Assembly: GCA_947462335.1 (NCBI GenBank) | Contig: OX381709.1 | Location: 83,638,622 to 83,702,621, forward strand | DNA: 64,000 nucleotides | DNA from: Harmothoe impar | Lineage: Eukaryota > Annelida > Polychaeta > Phyllodocida > Polynoidae | Reading direction: 5' to 3' | Part shown: positions 46,537-57,455 of the stretch, one piece after another | Numbering within the stretch: the first letter of the stretch is position 1 | How the letters are laid out: every line of letters starts with the position of its first letter | The notes under the pieces: model-generated | What the model saw: only the letters and a program-made list of their open reading frames with translations | The model's database searches: none | What the model was told of the DNA's origin: nothing | Program-made: the position numbers and the translations under genes

Positions 46537-46680
46537 CCCTTAAAGGACGGCACGATGCAACAATGCTTTATTCCGTTGGGCATTGTGGTGCATTACTGCA
46601 GCCTGTTGAGTAATCCTGGCAGGTAACTCACCAGTGCTACATTCTCAAGCATCCTTTGGCAACATGCCATCCTTACAGGG
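46537..46680. mobile_element. TTAA hairpin element, short copy
   Basis: CCCTTAAAGGACGGCA at the left and TGCCATCCTTACAGGG at the right, with TTAA on both sides (46,533-46,536 and 46,681-46,684). 144 bp. The TTAA target and CCCTTT-like end suggest the piggyBac superfamily, though Kolobok also uses TTAA. Confidence 0.75.
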
Positions 46681-46746
46681 TTAACCCATCAAGAGTGTAA
46701 CACAAGTGTCAAAGCACCATGCAGCCTTCAAAGGGGAAAGTTACGG

Positions 46747-46791
46747 AAAATGGCGGCTAATAATGAATATTAGGGAGATCACATGACGTCA
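46747..46791. promoter_or_regulatory. YY1-like and CRE motif pair
   Basis: AAAATGGCGGC (46,747-46,757) and TGACGTCA (46,784-46,791) lie close together, the same pair as in the Harbinger Myb promoter and at 63,694. No gene can be assigned. Confidence 0.3.
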
Positions 46792-46836
46792 CTGAGATGT
46801 ACCGTCACCGACATCCTACCAGGAACAATGCCTTTA

Positions 46837-47096
46837 GGGACTGTTCATTTATTAGTTACAGGGGGGGGGGCAAAAATTCTGACGTGTCTTGATGCATTAA
46901 AAATGCAGACCATTTTTAGCAAAAAAGCCAGCGTGTTACTATAGTTCAAAGGGGGTGGGCGAAAAATTTTCGTCACCTTTGGGGAGGGGGGGCGCGAGAC
47001 GCTGCACTCGCTTTCAAGGGGGGGGGGCATAAAAACTTTTTGTTCATCCGCGCAAAATCTCACCACCCCCCCTGTAATTAAAAAATGAACACTCCC
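46837..47096. mobile_element. Harbinger-like MITE, 260 bp
   Basis: Left GGGACTGTTCATTTATTA, right TAATTAAAAAATGAACACTCCC; inverted repeats of about 30 bp reach into G and C runs. TTA flanks both ends (46,834-46,836 and 47,097-47,099). A TWA target and GGG terminus fit Harbinger, but its ends differ from those of the large element here. Confidence 0.7.
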
Positions 47097-47099
47097 TTA

Positions 47100-48790
47100 G
47101 CAGGCGGGTCATGTTTTAGCAAGTTCTTTGGTCGGTGCCTGTAATGGTAAGAGGTCTGTGTAATGCATCAGGTGGAAGACTGCCTGGACTTACAGTACAG
47201 CCTGCATACCACACCCAGCCTGCTATTCCAGGTCACTCAGCCTGGTATACAGGGTTGTATAGCTACAGCACTGTGTTATTTACCATAACTTTTATATAAT
47301 CATATTTGCAATTTTTATATGATATTTGCCAAAAAAAAAGCCCCGTTTAGTATATGGATCAATAAATTACCTACCAACTTATATATGCATTTAGTGCATA
47401 GTCTGTTGCATTTAACTGTATTTTGTCTAGTTTGGGGCACATAGAGCATTGTATCTCCTTGGGGGAGGTGTGAAAGCCTGACGCCCAACCTGCTGCACCA
47501 GGCTCCCAGCCTGTCTTACCAGCCTGCTGTGCTGGGAAGGTGTATAGGGGCGACCTGAAAGTACAGGCTGGGCGGCCTGAAAGTGCAGGTTGCCTGTTTA
47601 TGCAGGCCGTCCTGTTCTGCTTTACTAGACCTCCACCTGTGCATGTTGTGAACCTAATCTTGGGCGTCCATCCTTGCATCCTCACCAAATTGCTTAAATT
47701 CTAAAGCTTTAAGAAATATGTTTGTTTATGCAGCTTTTAAAAAAAAGTATAGGGGATGTAAAGGAAATGAGGTACAGGTTAAAAGAGAAAAGAAAAAGAA
47801 AAGAAAAGAAAATCAATTCATAACTGAATATAATCTTCACCTGCCAAAGCCAGCATGTACTACGTATACTGACGCGGGTAGTAAGTAGTACATGTAAAGG
47901 GGCCATCTCTGCAGGTTCTGCTACTAGAGTAACACATTACACATTATAAATAATGTATATTATTGTTGATTTAGTCAGGAAGAAGAGATTGGTGCAACTC
48001 TAATCCGCACGCCTTTGATACATATAAAATAAACTTGCAGACCTACTGTGCATTGGTATTAGCATGTCTTACTATACCAGGTTCAGCTCCTATGTACAGG
48101 GGGCAGCACTGTATGGACCAGACCCTGTGCAGGGCTGCAACCTACACTATGAGCGGACAGGCAGCCATAAAAGGCAGGGGCATCGAGAGAACAGGTAGTC
48201 AACCACCAGCAGCAGACACCAGAGCAGTTTCCCACCCACCATCCCAAAATCAACAATAAAGACATTACAACGTGAGGTTTATTGTACATATTATTTTAAC
48301 ATGAGCTCTTATCTGAAGCTGTATTGTGGCAATGATAAAAAAAAATTTCATCTTATTCCTGGCATAAGTATGTGCAACTAGCACTAGTTCTGTGAGCGTA
48401 ATCCACGTAAAGCACGTTGCATTTCACATGCCTGGTAGATAACCCTGCCCAGTACCTCACAGTTCATGAATTCATTTCATAGGTTGACTGAACATTCTTC
48501 TTTCAATTTAAGATGCACTTTTGATCGATATAGTTCTTTTTTTATATGCACCATTCCAATCAAATGGCCACGCAACTGATTCTCATACCCTTTGTTTATA
48601 AAGCGCTATTCCACCCTTAATGCTTAACTTAAAACCACGCTCATATTCAAAGCTATATATAAATGCCCCCAGCCTTCACCCTCCCCAAAGTTGAGGGGTA
48701 GAACACCACAGACATGCTGTTGATGCTGGGATGAGGCCGACCTCACAGCTTTTGTTTTATTCATGGTATGACTATCCCAGAGCTGAGCAC
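47100..48790. other. No gene recognised
   Basis: Diverse sequence with CAGGCTG and CAGCCTG words near 47,195-47,640 and a GA-rich tract (47,780-47,815). I see no splice-compatible coding region, promoter or element end. Confidence 0.4.
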
Positions 48791-48795
48791 TTTAA

Positions 48796-49134
48796 CCCTT
48801 TAAGGACGGATGTTGCTAAAAGATGAAATTTGTTGGCATGATGCACCAATATAGCCCCGGCAAGTGACTTGTCGGTGCTGCAGTGTCTCAACGTCCTAAG
48901 GTTGGCATGATGCTTGGGTGCAGCTCTGGCCACTTACACGCACAACCGCATAATTATGTGTTAGTGGACTTTGCATGCATGCATCACGCGGACCCTACAT
49001 GGGTTAAGTATAGTACAAAAGCATCGGCATGATGCTTGAATGCAGCTCTGGCAAGTTACTGGCTAGGGCTGCATTCATGCATCATGCCTACCAAGGGTAT
49101 GATGCACTAAAGCACTATGCAGCCTCTACAGGCT
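48796..49134. mobile_element. TTAA hairpin element, long copy
   Basis: TTAACCCTTTAAGGACGG at the left. It holds repeated hairpin modules (GCCCCGGCAAGTGACTTGTC, then AGCTCTGGCAAGTTACTGGC), ending near GCAGCCTCTACAGG. The right TTAA has decayed. Sequence from here to 49,459 holds nothing I recognise. Confidence 0.6.
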
Positions 49135-49459
49135 TGAATGTCTGCCCTGCCTTGTCCCCAAAGTCAGATAATTCCCGTATTTTATCCCCTCTTTATGTAG
49201 GACATGCCCTCCACTGGCAAGGGCGAGAATTTGGCGGTAGGCGGTTAGGAAGCGGCATTTTGTTATAACGAAATACAATGGCAAAGTGCAGGGAGAGGGG
49301 TTACAAGGCCGGTCTGGTACAGAAATTAGTGATGTAATACAATAATGTAAATGTTAGCTGCCCATGACTTTGCATTTGCACCGACATGTTCGTCCTTGAG
49401 GTGATAGGGCAGGGCAGACTGGGCAAGGTAGTGTACTGAAGGGCAATTGTAAAACTCAT

Positions 49460-49572
49460 CCCAGCTAACAAAAATGCGTTATTTTACACCATCTATAATA
49501 AGACGTTTTGCCATGATAAGGAGCCATAGAGAAACGTAATATAACCTTGTATAATGGTTTTTGTTGACTGAG
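49460..49572. mobile_element. AACGTT MITE, decayed
   Basis: Left CCCAGCTAACAAAAATGCG, right TTTTTGTTGACTGAG. The core GCCATGATAAGGAGCC is kept, but few AACGTT words remain. A repeat shared with 54,620-54,830 (CCCGACC, CTACCT, then GATTTTTAGAC-like words) follows at 49,750-49,990. Confidence 0.6.
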
Positions 49573-50045
49573 ATATAATTCTCACTCTATGAAATTTGTA
49601 CCATCATTGTTGAATGGCTTTGTTACGTCGATTGCTGTAAACCAAGTGACCTGGGCAACGTGTGTACACACTAAAGTCAGGAGGGGGTTCGGTGCTGTGA
49701 GGTCGGGAGGATCTCTTGGGTGTAGTGATCGCACCAAGGGAATTACAGGTGTGTTTCAGTTTACCCGACCCTACCTAGCCAAACAAGGCCGATCCTAGAG
49801 ATTTATATCAAATTTCTGATATTTGATAAGATTTCTGACTATTTTGGGGAGTAAATTCATTGTCTATGGGTCAATTTCCATAGGCCAATGTTGTCTGACT
49901 GTGAATAGGATTCTGGGCACTTTTATGGCCAAATAAAAATACTTTCAAAATAAAGATAATGAATCCCACCTCCCTATCCTAGATTTTCAAACCAATGCAA
50001 CCTGAAACAAGCATTTTCCTTTTTTGGTCTCAGCCAATAGTGATA

Positions 50046-50274
50046 AGCCCAAAATCCACGGCGGCAGGAAGCTGTGTTAAAACGGTATCGCCCCTCTGCC
50101 GCCGCTATTTCGCCACTATTTCGCACTGCCGCGCCTTTTTCGCGTCTGTGCCACCAAAGTCCACGGCGGTACAGGGGCGAAATTGGCGCGGCAGGGCAAA
50201 ATAGTGGCGAAATAGCGGCGGCAGAGGGGCGATACCATTTTAACACAGCTTCCTGCCGCCGTGGATTTTGGGCT
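50046..50274. mobile_element. GC-rich foldback element, near-perfect hairpin
   Basis: Arms of about 90 bp start AGCCCAAAATCCACGGCGGC and are inverted on the right with very few differences. The loop is about 50 bases and itself contains CCACGGCGG again. ATA flanks both sides (50,043-50,045 and 50,275-50,277). It is far richer in GC than its surroundings. No coding capacity. Confidence 0.8.
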
Positions 50275-50282
50275 ATACACTG

Positions 50283-50575
50283 CCCAGCTAACAACACACT
50301 TTTTCCAAACGTTTGCAAACGTTTCTACCTGGTTTGGAAGAAAACGTTTTTGTAGAACGTTTTTCAAACGGCTAGAAAACGTTTGCAAAAGGTTTGCAAG
50401 AGGTATGCAAAAGGTTTGCACATGATTTAGACGAGCATTGTAGCAACATGTACACCCTTAGGATCGAACCCAGGACCTTTAGATTGGCTTTCCCAGGCTC
50501 TCCTGCTTGAGCTAACGAGGCCAAGGATAGAATCAGGCTCACTTTCCCCCTAGAGCTGGTCCTGTCACATAGAAG
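50283..50575 (-). mobile_element. tRNA-headed AACGTT element, minus copy
   Basis: The plus-strand start is CCCAGCTAACAACACAC, followed by AAACGTTT words. On the minus strand the head reads GGCCTCGTTAGCTCAAGCAG, with B box GGGTTCGATCC, and is preceded by GGGGGAAAGTGAGCCTGATT, also found at about 660-680. It is the best tRNA-like head in the family. Confidence 0.7.
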
Positions 50576-50607
50576 CCTGTGGTTCTGACTATCATACAAC
50601 ATGACGA

Positions 50608-50608
50608 G

Positions 50609-50639
<31 letters not shown>

Positions 50640-50650
50640 GGACAGGGACA
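50608..50650. repeat. GGGACA microsatellite
   Basis: About seven units of GGGACA, one shortened. Confidence 0.9.
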
Positions 50651-50739
50651 AAAGGCAAAGGGTAGATCTATGCTTAATCAGCTACAGCAGGTTTTGCTCA
50701 AGGTGCATCTCATCTACGTTCCTCAGTAACTAGCAACTA

Positions 50740-51110
50740 CAGATTCTATAGTATAATGGGGAAGGCGGTTGTCTTGTAATCCTAAGATCCTGGGTTCGAA
50801 TCTAGAACCATTTTACAGTGTTTTCTCAGCCTAGGGAAAACCATAAAACTATAGACTATTTGGTTAGGTTTTACACTATATTTGCTATGTATTCATAGCT
50901 ACAGTTATGGTCATTTTTTTATAGAAAGAAACGTTAAACAAACGTTCATATAACGTTATAGACAAACGTTTGGCCATAACGTTATAAAAACGTTATTTAG
51001 TGTCAACGTTTTCACGTTAAAAAAACGTTCTCTAGACGTTTTTGCAAACGTTTGCAAACCCTCTACAAACGTTAAATTGTGGTAATGTAAACGTTTTTTT
51101 GTTAGCTGGG
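50740..51110 (+). mobile_element. tRNA-headed AACGTT element, plus copy
   Basis: The head TCTATAGTATAATGGGG (A-box-like) and GGGTTCGAATC (B box) come from a different tRNA type than the TAGCTCAAGC heads. The body is AACGTTATA words and the end TTTTTTTGTTAGCTGGG. A change of head with the same tail is notable. Confidence 0.6.
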
Positions 51111-51689
51111 TGGTCCATAACTCTACTCACAGTGAGAGAGTCAACACATAAAGGCCATAAATGCAGCCGTACAGAGAACTAAAAGTCAATTGGTAGAACC
51201 ATATGTCAACTCATAAAATGGGGCAGGCACACAGGAATACAATAATAATCAAGTTGTATATTTATACTCATCTGATCCTGATTATTATATATTACAGCAT
51301 TTTGCTTTATTAAGAACACACACACAGACATACTAATATACTAAATATATTATAAATAGACTTTAATTATAAGGGGCTTTAGGTTTGGTGATGTCATACT
51401 AATGTCCCTTAAAGGTCATACCAATATTAACATTCACTAAAAAATTAAACACGCCTAAAGGGACACTTTTAGCATATTTAATTAACTTAATAAATACAAA
51501 CATCTATACTGGTTGCATTTTAACTTATTTTGCAGCATTCCAACCAAGTTCAATCCAAACAGAATGAGACAAATTTAATGCTTCCAGCTGAAAATCCAGC
51601 ACTTAATTAGTTCACCCCATAGTAACGGACGTAATGCAAAACTGAGTCATTGTATTGAAGTATGGAGAAGTCCTGATAGACAAGCTATC
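51111..51689. other. AT-rich stretch, no gene recognised
   Basis: AT-rich sequence with no open frame, element end or motif that I can support. The words ATGTCCCTTAAAGGTCAT recall 57,930, hinting at another old repeat. Confidence 0.4.
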
Positions 51690-53395
51690 CTTTAAGGACG
51701 ACATGTCGCTACAAGATTACAGTTGTCGTCATGACGCACTAATGTAGCCCCGGTGGTCATCTCACCAGTGCTGCATTTGTGTATTATGTATATCTGTATT
51801 TCATGCATCATGCATCATGCATTCATGCATCATGAGGACTAAGGGAATGATGCATTAAGGTATCATGCCATCCTTAAAGAGTTAATACGTCCAGAAATAG
51901 CCCTGGGTAGTCGCATGTCGTCTGGTGGTGTTTCAGTTAGTGTTAACTCAAGTCGTTCAGGACCCTCATGAGCCACTCAAAGACATTTTTTTCAAGTCGG
52001 TGTCGAAAGTTTTCAAGATTTCTCCAAATGGCTCTCATGCCCAGCCCGGCTGACTGTGTGAGGACCTACTGCGTCAGAAGTGTGGTAGTCGTTATAATAG
52101 GACAGATAGGGTAACTGTTAACCCTTTAAGGACGAGATAATGCATTAATGTATCATGCCTTTGGTCGTCATGATGCATGAATGGAGCCCTGGTAAGTATC
52201 TCGTCAGTGCTGCTTTCATGTTTCATGCCTGCTTTAAGGGGTTGAGGCACTCCAGAAGAGTTCGAATGAGTTAATTACCGGAGCTGCATTAGATCATCAT
52301 GACAACAAATATTTTGGTGTCATGCCATCCTTCAAGGGTTAACCCTCTATGGATCGCAGAATACACCATGATATTATTAATAGCCAAGGCTACATTCATG
52401 AATCACGAAGACGAAGGACATGATGCATTAATCCATGTTCCCATCCTTAAAGGGTTAATGGTCGACATGGAGGCAGTTCATTAACTGTTTAAGGACGGCA
52501 TGATACCTTATGATGCATAAATGCAGCCCTGGCAAGTGACTCGCCAGTGCTGCATTCAAGCATCATGCCGACCTTATGAGACTGAGACAGTCCCTGAGGG
52601 TTGGCATGATGCACCAATGTAGCACCGGCGAGTTACTTGCCGGGGCTGCATTGGTGACAACAAATGTCATCTTTTAGCGACATCCTTTCTTAAAGGTTAA
52701 TTAAAGAGGGGCAGAGGGAGGGGGTGCTGAGAACTTTTAACAAGTGGCGAGACTCCCGGAGCAGATCCGAGCAGCTCAGGGGAAGTTCCATGTCAATTCT
52801 TAATCTGTTAAGGACCGCATAGTGCTTTGATGCTTTATGCCATTTAATTGCCTTCATGGCACAGTCATGCGGCCCTGGGGAGTAGACTTGCCAGGGCTGC
52901 ATTCTTGCTTCATGCCGATCAACCAGGAGTGTATCAACCCCATAGGGTGTGCATGATGCATGAAAGCTGAATGAAAACAATATGGCGACCAAAGCTACAG
53001 ATAATTAAAGTACTATTTGGCCTCCAACCCTTTTGAGATTAATGCATCATGCCTTTGGACATCATGATGCATGAATGCAGCCCTGAAGAATAAACGGCCA
53101 GTCCTGTCGTCATGAATCGTGCCAGCCCCCCAGCTAACAAAAAAAACATTATTTTACATCAAAATAACGTTCTAAAATTGTATATAACGTTATACCATAG
53201 TGAGGAGCCTTAGAGAAACGTTATATAACGTTAAATAACGTTATAAAATGTTGTATAACGTTTTTTTGTTTACTGGGCCTAGGCATGCCCCAATGTAGCA
53301 CTGCTACTCGCCGCAGCTCCACTGGTACATCATGACAACAAATTCACCTTTTAGCGACACACCATGCTTAAAGGTTTAAACAGTTAATTACCAGA
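51690..53395. mobile_element. Cluster of about five TTAA hairpin elements
   Basis: Successive copies run about 51,690-51,885, 52,122-52,338, 52,342-52,455, 52,489-52,697 and 52,810-53,385. Each starts near CCTTTAAGGACG or a relative and ends with its inverse, often next to TTAA. At 52,338-52,341 one TTAA is shared by two neighbours. The last copy contains the AACGTT MITE at 53,129-53,277. The words GCATCATGCC, ATGCAGCCC and TCGCCAGGGC recur throughout. Confidence 0.7.
53129..53277. mobile_element. AACGTT MITE, complete, nested
   Basis: CCCAGCTAACAAAAAAAAC to TTTTTTTGTTTACTGGG, with the core CCATAGTGAGGAGCCTTAG between AACGTTATATAACG words. It lies inside the last TTAA element of the cluster, so it inserted later. 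Confidence 0.8.
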
Positions 53396-53471
53396 AACAT
53401 TACACTCATGTGAATGGGCCGCCGTCTTTTAAAAGTTTGAGCCTCTTTCTCATCTCGGTCCTCAACTTCAG

Positions 53472-53734
53472 CCAATCAGGCGTCTGCCATCCCGCCTTCC
53501 GCCTACATAACTCTTCTCAGATTCTGAAAACATTTCTACTGCATGTTACCATGGAAACTTAAAAAGGGAGCCAACTGCCAATGTGCTTGTCTAGAAATAT
53601 TGCTACAGGAATGGCGTAATGACAACTTTGTAACGGATCTAGTTATGGCTATTTATGACCAATTGCCTCAATTAAATGTTGGATGCCAGAATGCCAGAAT
53701 CCTAATGAATGGGAGGTTGGCAGAAAATGATTGA
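53472..53734 (+). other. CCAAT box and X-box followed by a short open frame
   Basis: GCCAATCAGG (53,471-53,480) is a good CCAAT box and GTTACCATGGAAAC (53,545-53,558) fits an RFX X-box. A 63-residue frame starts within the X-box and ends at 53,734; I do not recognise it and codon evidence is absent. It may be a chance frame beside a regulatory site. Confidence 0.2.
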
Positions 53735-54072
53735 ATATTTCAGGAATAGTCAGAATAAGAGGTCAAATCTGTGAATGTCATTCTTCTTGACAGTTCTAGA
53801 GTTTTCAGTTTTAAACTTTATTGACCACAAAGTTCGCAAACAGGTTGCATCATTCAAGAATGATCGATGTTACTGAAAATGAAAATAAGTAATTACCATC
53901 AACGGAAGCTTACAGTGATCAATCAGAAAAATTACAAAATAGTTCTAATAGTACCTATAATTATAATAACAAATATATGCAAACTTTAGTATTACATGTC
54001 CAGAAAAAAACGTCCAGAGAAAAACAGGAAAATAATGGGGTAAAAACAACTCGATTTAAACTTGACCATGTT

Positions 54073-54215
54073 CCAGCTAACAAAAAGCGTTAATTTATAT
54101 CCAATAACGTTTTTAAACGTTATCTAACGTTATGCCATAGTAAGGAGCCTAAGAGAAATGTTATATAACGTTATTTAATGTCATAAAATGTTTTATAACG
54201 TTTTTTGTTTAATGG
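54073..54215. mobile_element. AACGTT MITE
   Basis: It starts CCAGCTAACAAAAAGCG and ends CGTTTTTTGTTTAATGGGG. The core GCCATAGTAAGGAGCC is intact. Confidence 0.75.
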
Positions 54216-54260
54216 GGTGGGCATATGGAGCAACCAGAATTGTTGCTATCCCAGCGAGAT

Positions 54261-54275
54261 CCACCAGGGGGCGCC
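54261..54275 (+). promoter_or_regulatory. CTCF-like site
   Basis: CCACCAGGGGGCGCC matches the bilaterian CTCF core. Binding is inferred from the motif alone. Confidence 0.4.
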
Positions 54276-56139
54276 ACTATCAGGTATTTAGCCCAGGACG
54301 GTCCTGACTAGATGTTTGCTAAATGCTTCCTCCAATATGTAATTCCCAATCTATCGATTCAAACAAGTCAAAAGATACACGTACAGCACATTATAGACTT
54401 CTAAGCCGTGACCTAGTGTAAATTGAACATAATTCCCGGAACTATTTTCTAGGTAGGTGGATGAGTAGTTAGTGATGCAGACAGGAAAGCAGTAAAGCAG
54501 TACTGTTTTCTCCCCTTCCTCCACAGAAGACTTACATAAAATCTTGTTGAGCCAGAGATAAGGTACACTCTCGGGCACATGATATTGCTTGAACCCATCA
54601 TAGGGCCAAATCAAAAAAAATAAAGTACCCGACCTACCTGACAAAACAGGGCCGACTCTAGACATTTTTATCTAATTTTGAGAAAACATTCATATTTCAA
54701 GTAATTTGGGGCTATTATTTTCAGAGTCAGTTTGGTAGGTCACAAGTCAATAGGTTGTCAGCGAGTTCATGCATTTCAGGCCAAAGATTAAAAAAAAAAT
54801 CCTATCCTACTTCGATTTTTAGACCGTCTCACCTTTTTATCTTTTTTTGTCCTAGTTTTACTGGGTTGGGGTTTTGAGCAGAGCATTATACTGTTGAGTC
54901 CGAGGTATCTGTGGGGGGGGGGGACTTTGAGCGGGGTGAACTCTATCATAGTGAATGAGTAGCCTTCTTCTATGAGGGCCCTACCCCTCAACCCTGACCT
55001 CCCTGACCTGACCTTGACCCTGGCCTTGACCCTGAAGTGAGTGAGGAGTTAATGGTAGCTAGGAGAAGTGAAAAGTCAAACCTCTCTTCTAAATCTGTAA
55101 GGATTTCGAGGATGGTGTGTGTGTGCCCTGTATTTTTTACCAGAAAATGGTAAAAAAATATGTATGTGTGTGCTTGTGTGTATATCTATATAGATAGATG
55201 AATATAATACTATGTATTAGATATGGTACAAGTGAGCCGCTTTATAAATATGCACATAATGCAATAACGATTGATTTCCTATGCCCTTAACTGAGGAAAT
55301 ATACATTACAGAACATTTATTCTACCTACAACAGCAAAGCATACAGAGGACCCATAGGTTAAGCGATGAAGGTACCGACAGCGTATGCGGGGTGTAGGGC
55401 CGTGGTACGCCACGCTGGTTTGAGCGGGGTGTACCAGAGTCATCCGGTCCAGCTGCCCTCAACAAATTTAGCTCTCATATGTTTATTTCTGGGAGGATTC
55501 TCATAATTTAAAGAACAATAGGATCTTTAGTATTTGCTGTTGATGTTGTAGGTAGAATAAATCGAAAACATCACTTTATTCGCATATGACACATTGTAGC
55601 CACGGATCCACTCGTGGCTTATGAAGCCACATGCGGATCCGTGGCGTACATTGTGTCATATGCAAATCGCGTGGCGTTTTACGTTAGTATGCGTTATGAA
55701 ATTGGCACTCAAGATGGGGATACTTCGAAGACACCCACTACAGACTCTGCCCAACAACCATGCACTATAGCACTAGATTAGTCATATTTCGTTTTGCCTC
55801 AGTTATTTTTGAATATCAGTTTGTCATTCTGACCAATATCCCTATGGCTAACCTGGAATAGCCACTACCGACTAAGACCCAGAGTGAGTATCTAGATTAT
55901 CAGTGTAGGTGCCCTATAGCACATGCACGCAGTTAATGCACTTCTTGTACTCAGACACATAGTAGAAGGTTTTAACAAGACTTGAGTAGACTGTGCCCTC
56001 AACCATCTCTATAGTAGCTACCAGGTCAATTAGACCCCTCCCCTCGTCACATAACCCCGTCTTTTAATCACATTTACTACTCCCACTCTTGTTGTCACCT
56101 TCCCCATGTACTTATTTTTGTCTGGTTAGTTGTGGTACA
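54276..56139. other. No gene recognised; nuclear-receptor-like half-sites
   Basis: The stretch holds a repeat related to 49,750-49,990 (54,620-54,830), a G run (54,914-54,923) and TGACCT/TGACCTTGACC words at about 54,994-55,018, which resemble nuclear receptor half-sites. It also holds a TGTGTG/TATCTATATAGATAGA simple repeat near 55,150-55,200 and the hairpin at 55,583. No coding region was found. Confidence 0.4.
55583..55662. repeat. 80-bp hairpin with GGATCC stems
   Basis: The outer arms CATATGACACA and GCCACGGATCC are matched by their inverses with one or two bulges, and an inner stem GTGGCTT...AAGCCAC fills the centre. It could be a terminatorless RNA hairpin or a tiny foldback element; I cannot tell. 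Confidence 0.5.
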
Positions 56140-57177
56140 CTACACAGAGAGAAGAAACCGAGTCACAAGGGGAGTCCAGGCTATAAAAAGAGAGCCAGGG
56201 TCCCTTTGGCTCACTTTTCACACTGTCTGACTCCCCCTTCTAACAGCCTTGACTCCCTTTCAATTAGATCAAACAGAGTCCATGTCAGCTGAGGTGAGTC
56301 AATGGTTACCTGGACTCCCTAAGGGAGTCACAGAGGTGAGCATACAAAACGGAAATAGGAAACCCACTAGGTGACACTACTGTACAATGACTGTAATGCC
56401 ATCTAGCATATATGTTAAGAAGCCATCTGACTCTGTTTCTAATCAGAGTCAAGGGTCCCTACTCCCTTTTCCCCCGAGGGAGTCAAACAGTTGGTTACAG
56501 TTAAGCCTGCTAGGTGGTAGCACTATACCTAAAATGGTAATATTCTGCATGCTCAGATCTCTCGATCCATGTTATTTGTGACATTGATAATTATGGGGAT
56601 ACGTGTATATCATTGTAGCATCAACATGTAATGTCAGAATTACATTTTATGAAATAATTACAGTTAATTTAAAACTGGAGCATAAGCATGATGTATAAGG
56701 TATAGACACCCAATTTGTAGCAACATGAGAAAGTTAAATCCCAAAAGCTCATATGTTCCTTTGTATATTAACTAATGTGCTCTGAGGGATCTTTCTGAGA
56801 TCCCTCCTCCTTGTGAGGCATTGCACCAACATAATGTAGAAACATCAGCTAGGGAGACAGCTATTGAAATGGTTATATAGAGGGTTAGGGGGTAGGAATT
56901 ACCTATAAATTATGACTCTCTATTCCAAAGGAGCCATCCTGTGCCTAGACTCCCTTTCTAAAGGGAGTTGCAGCATAGACCTGGACTCTATCTGTAGTGG
57001 GGAGTCATAAAAGGGAGTCATTTTGGAGGCAAAACCTGGGCTCTCTTAAGGGAGTCACATTACTCCCTTTTAAGGGAGTCAGGTTCATCAAGAGAGTCAG
57101 AAAGAGAGTCAGAAAAGGGAGTCATTCTGGAGGCAAGCCTGGACTCCCTTTTGACTCGGTTTCTTCTCTCTGTGTAG
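56140..57177. mobile_element. Foldback element rich in GGGAGTC, 1,038 bp
   Basis: The ends are inverted repeats of about 40 bp: CTACACAGAGAGAAGAAACC then GAGTCA and GGGAGTCCAGGCT, closed by the inverse at 57,177. GGGAGTC or its inverse GACTCCC occurs some twenty times inside, mostly within 500 bp of each end. No target duplication is clear and no transposase is present. Confidence 0.8.
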
Positions 57178-57227
57178 GGCTAGTGTTGCTATAATGGTCT
57201 GGGAGCTTGTAATGGTTTGAGGGTGTT

Positions 57228-57455
57228 TAGACCTTAAATGACGGCATAGTGCATTAAAGCGTCATGCTCTTGGTCATCATGATGCATGAATGCAGCCCTT
57301 GCGAGTAGTTAACTTGTCAGGGCTGCATTTAAGCATCATGCCGATCCTATGAGTTGATGCACTCTCAAAGGCTCGGTGTGATACACCCATGCCAGATCAG
57401 TGAGTTACTCGCCGCAGCCATATTATGTTGCATTTTAGCGACATGCCGTCTATTA
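57228..57455. mobile_element. TTAA hairpin element, decayed
   Basis: CCTTAAATGACGGCATAGTG to ACATGCCGTCTATTACGG, with the family words ATGCATGAATGCAGCCC and GCATCATGCCGATCC. The rest of the stretch to 58,970 (AT-rich) shows no gene. Confidence 0.6.

Noticed and set aside
50740..50812. Functional tRNA gene
   Set aside because: A- and B-box-like words are present, but the acceptor stem does not pair and the sequence runs straight into a repeat body. The same holds for the heads at 688, 16,886, 22,408, 24,103 and 63,165.
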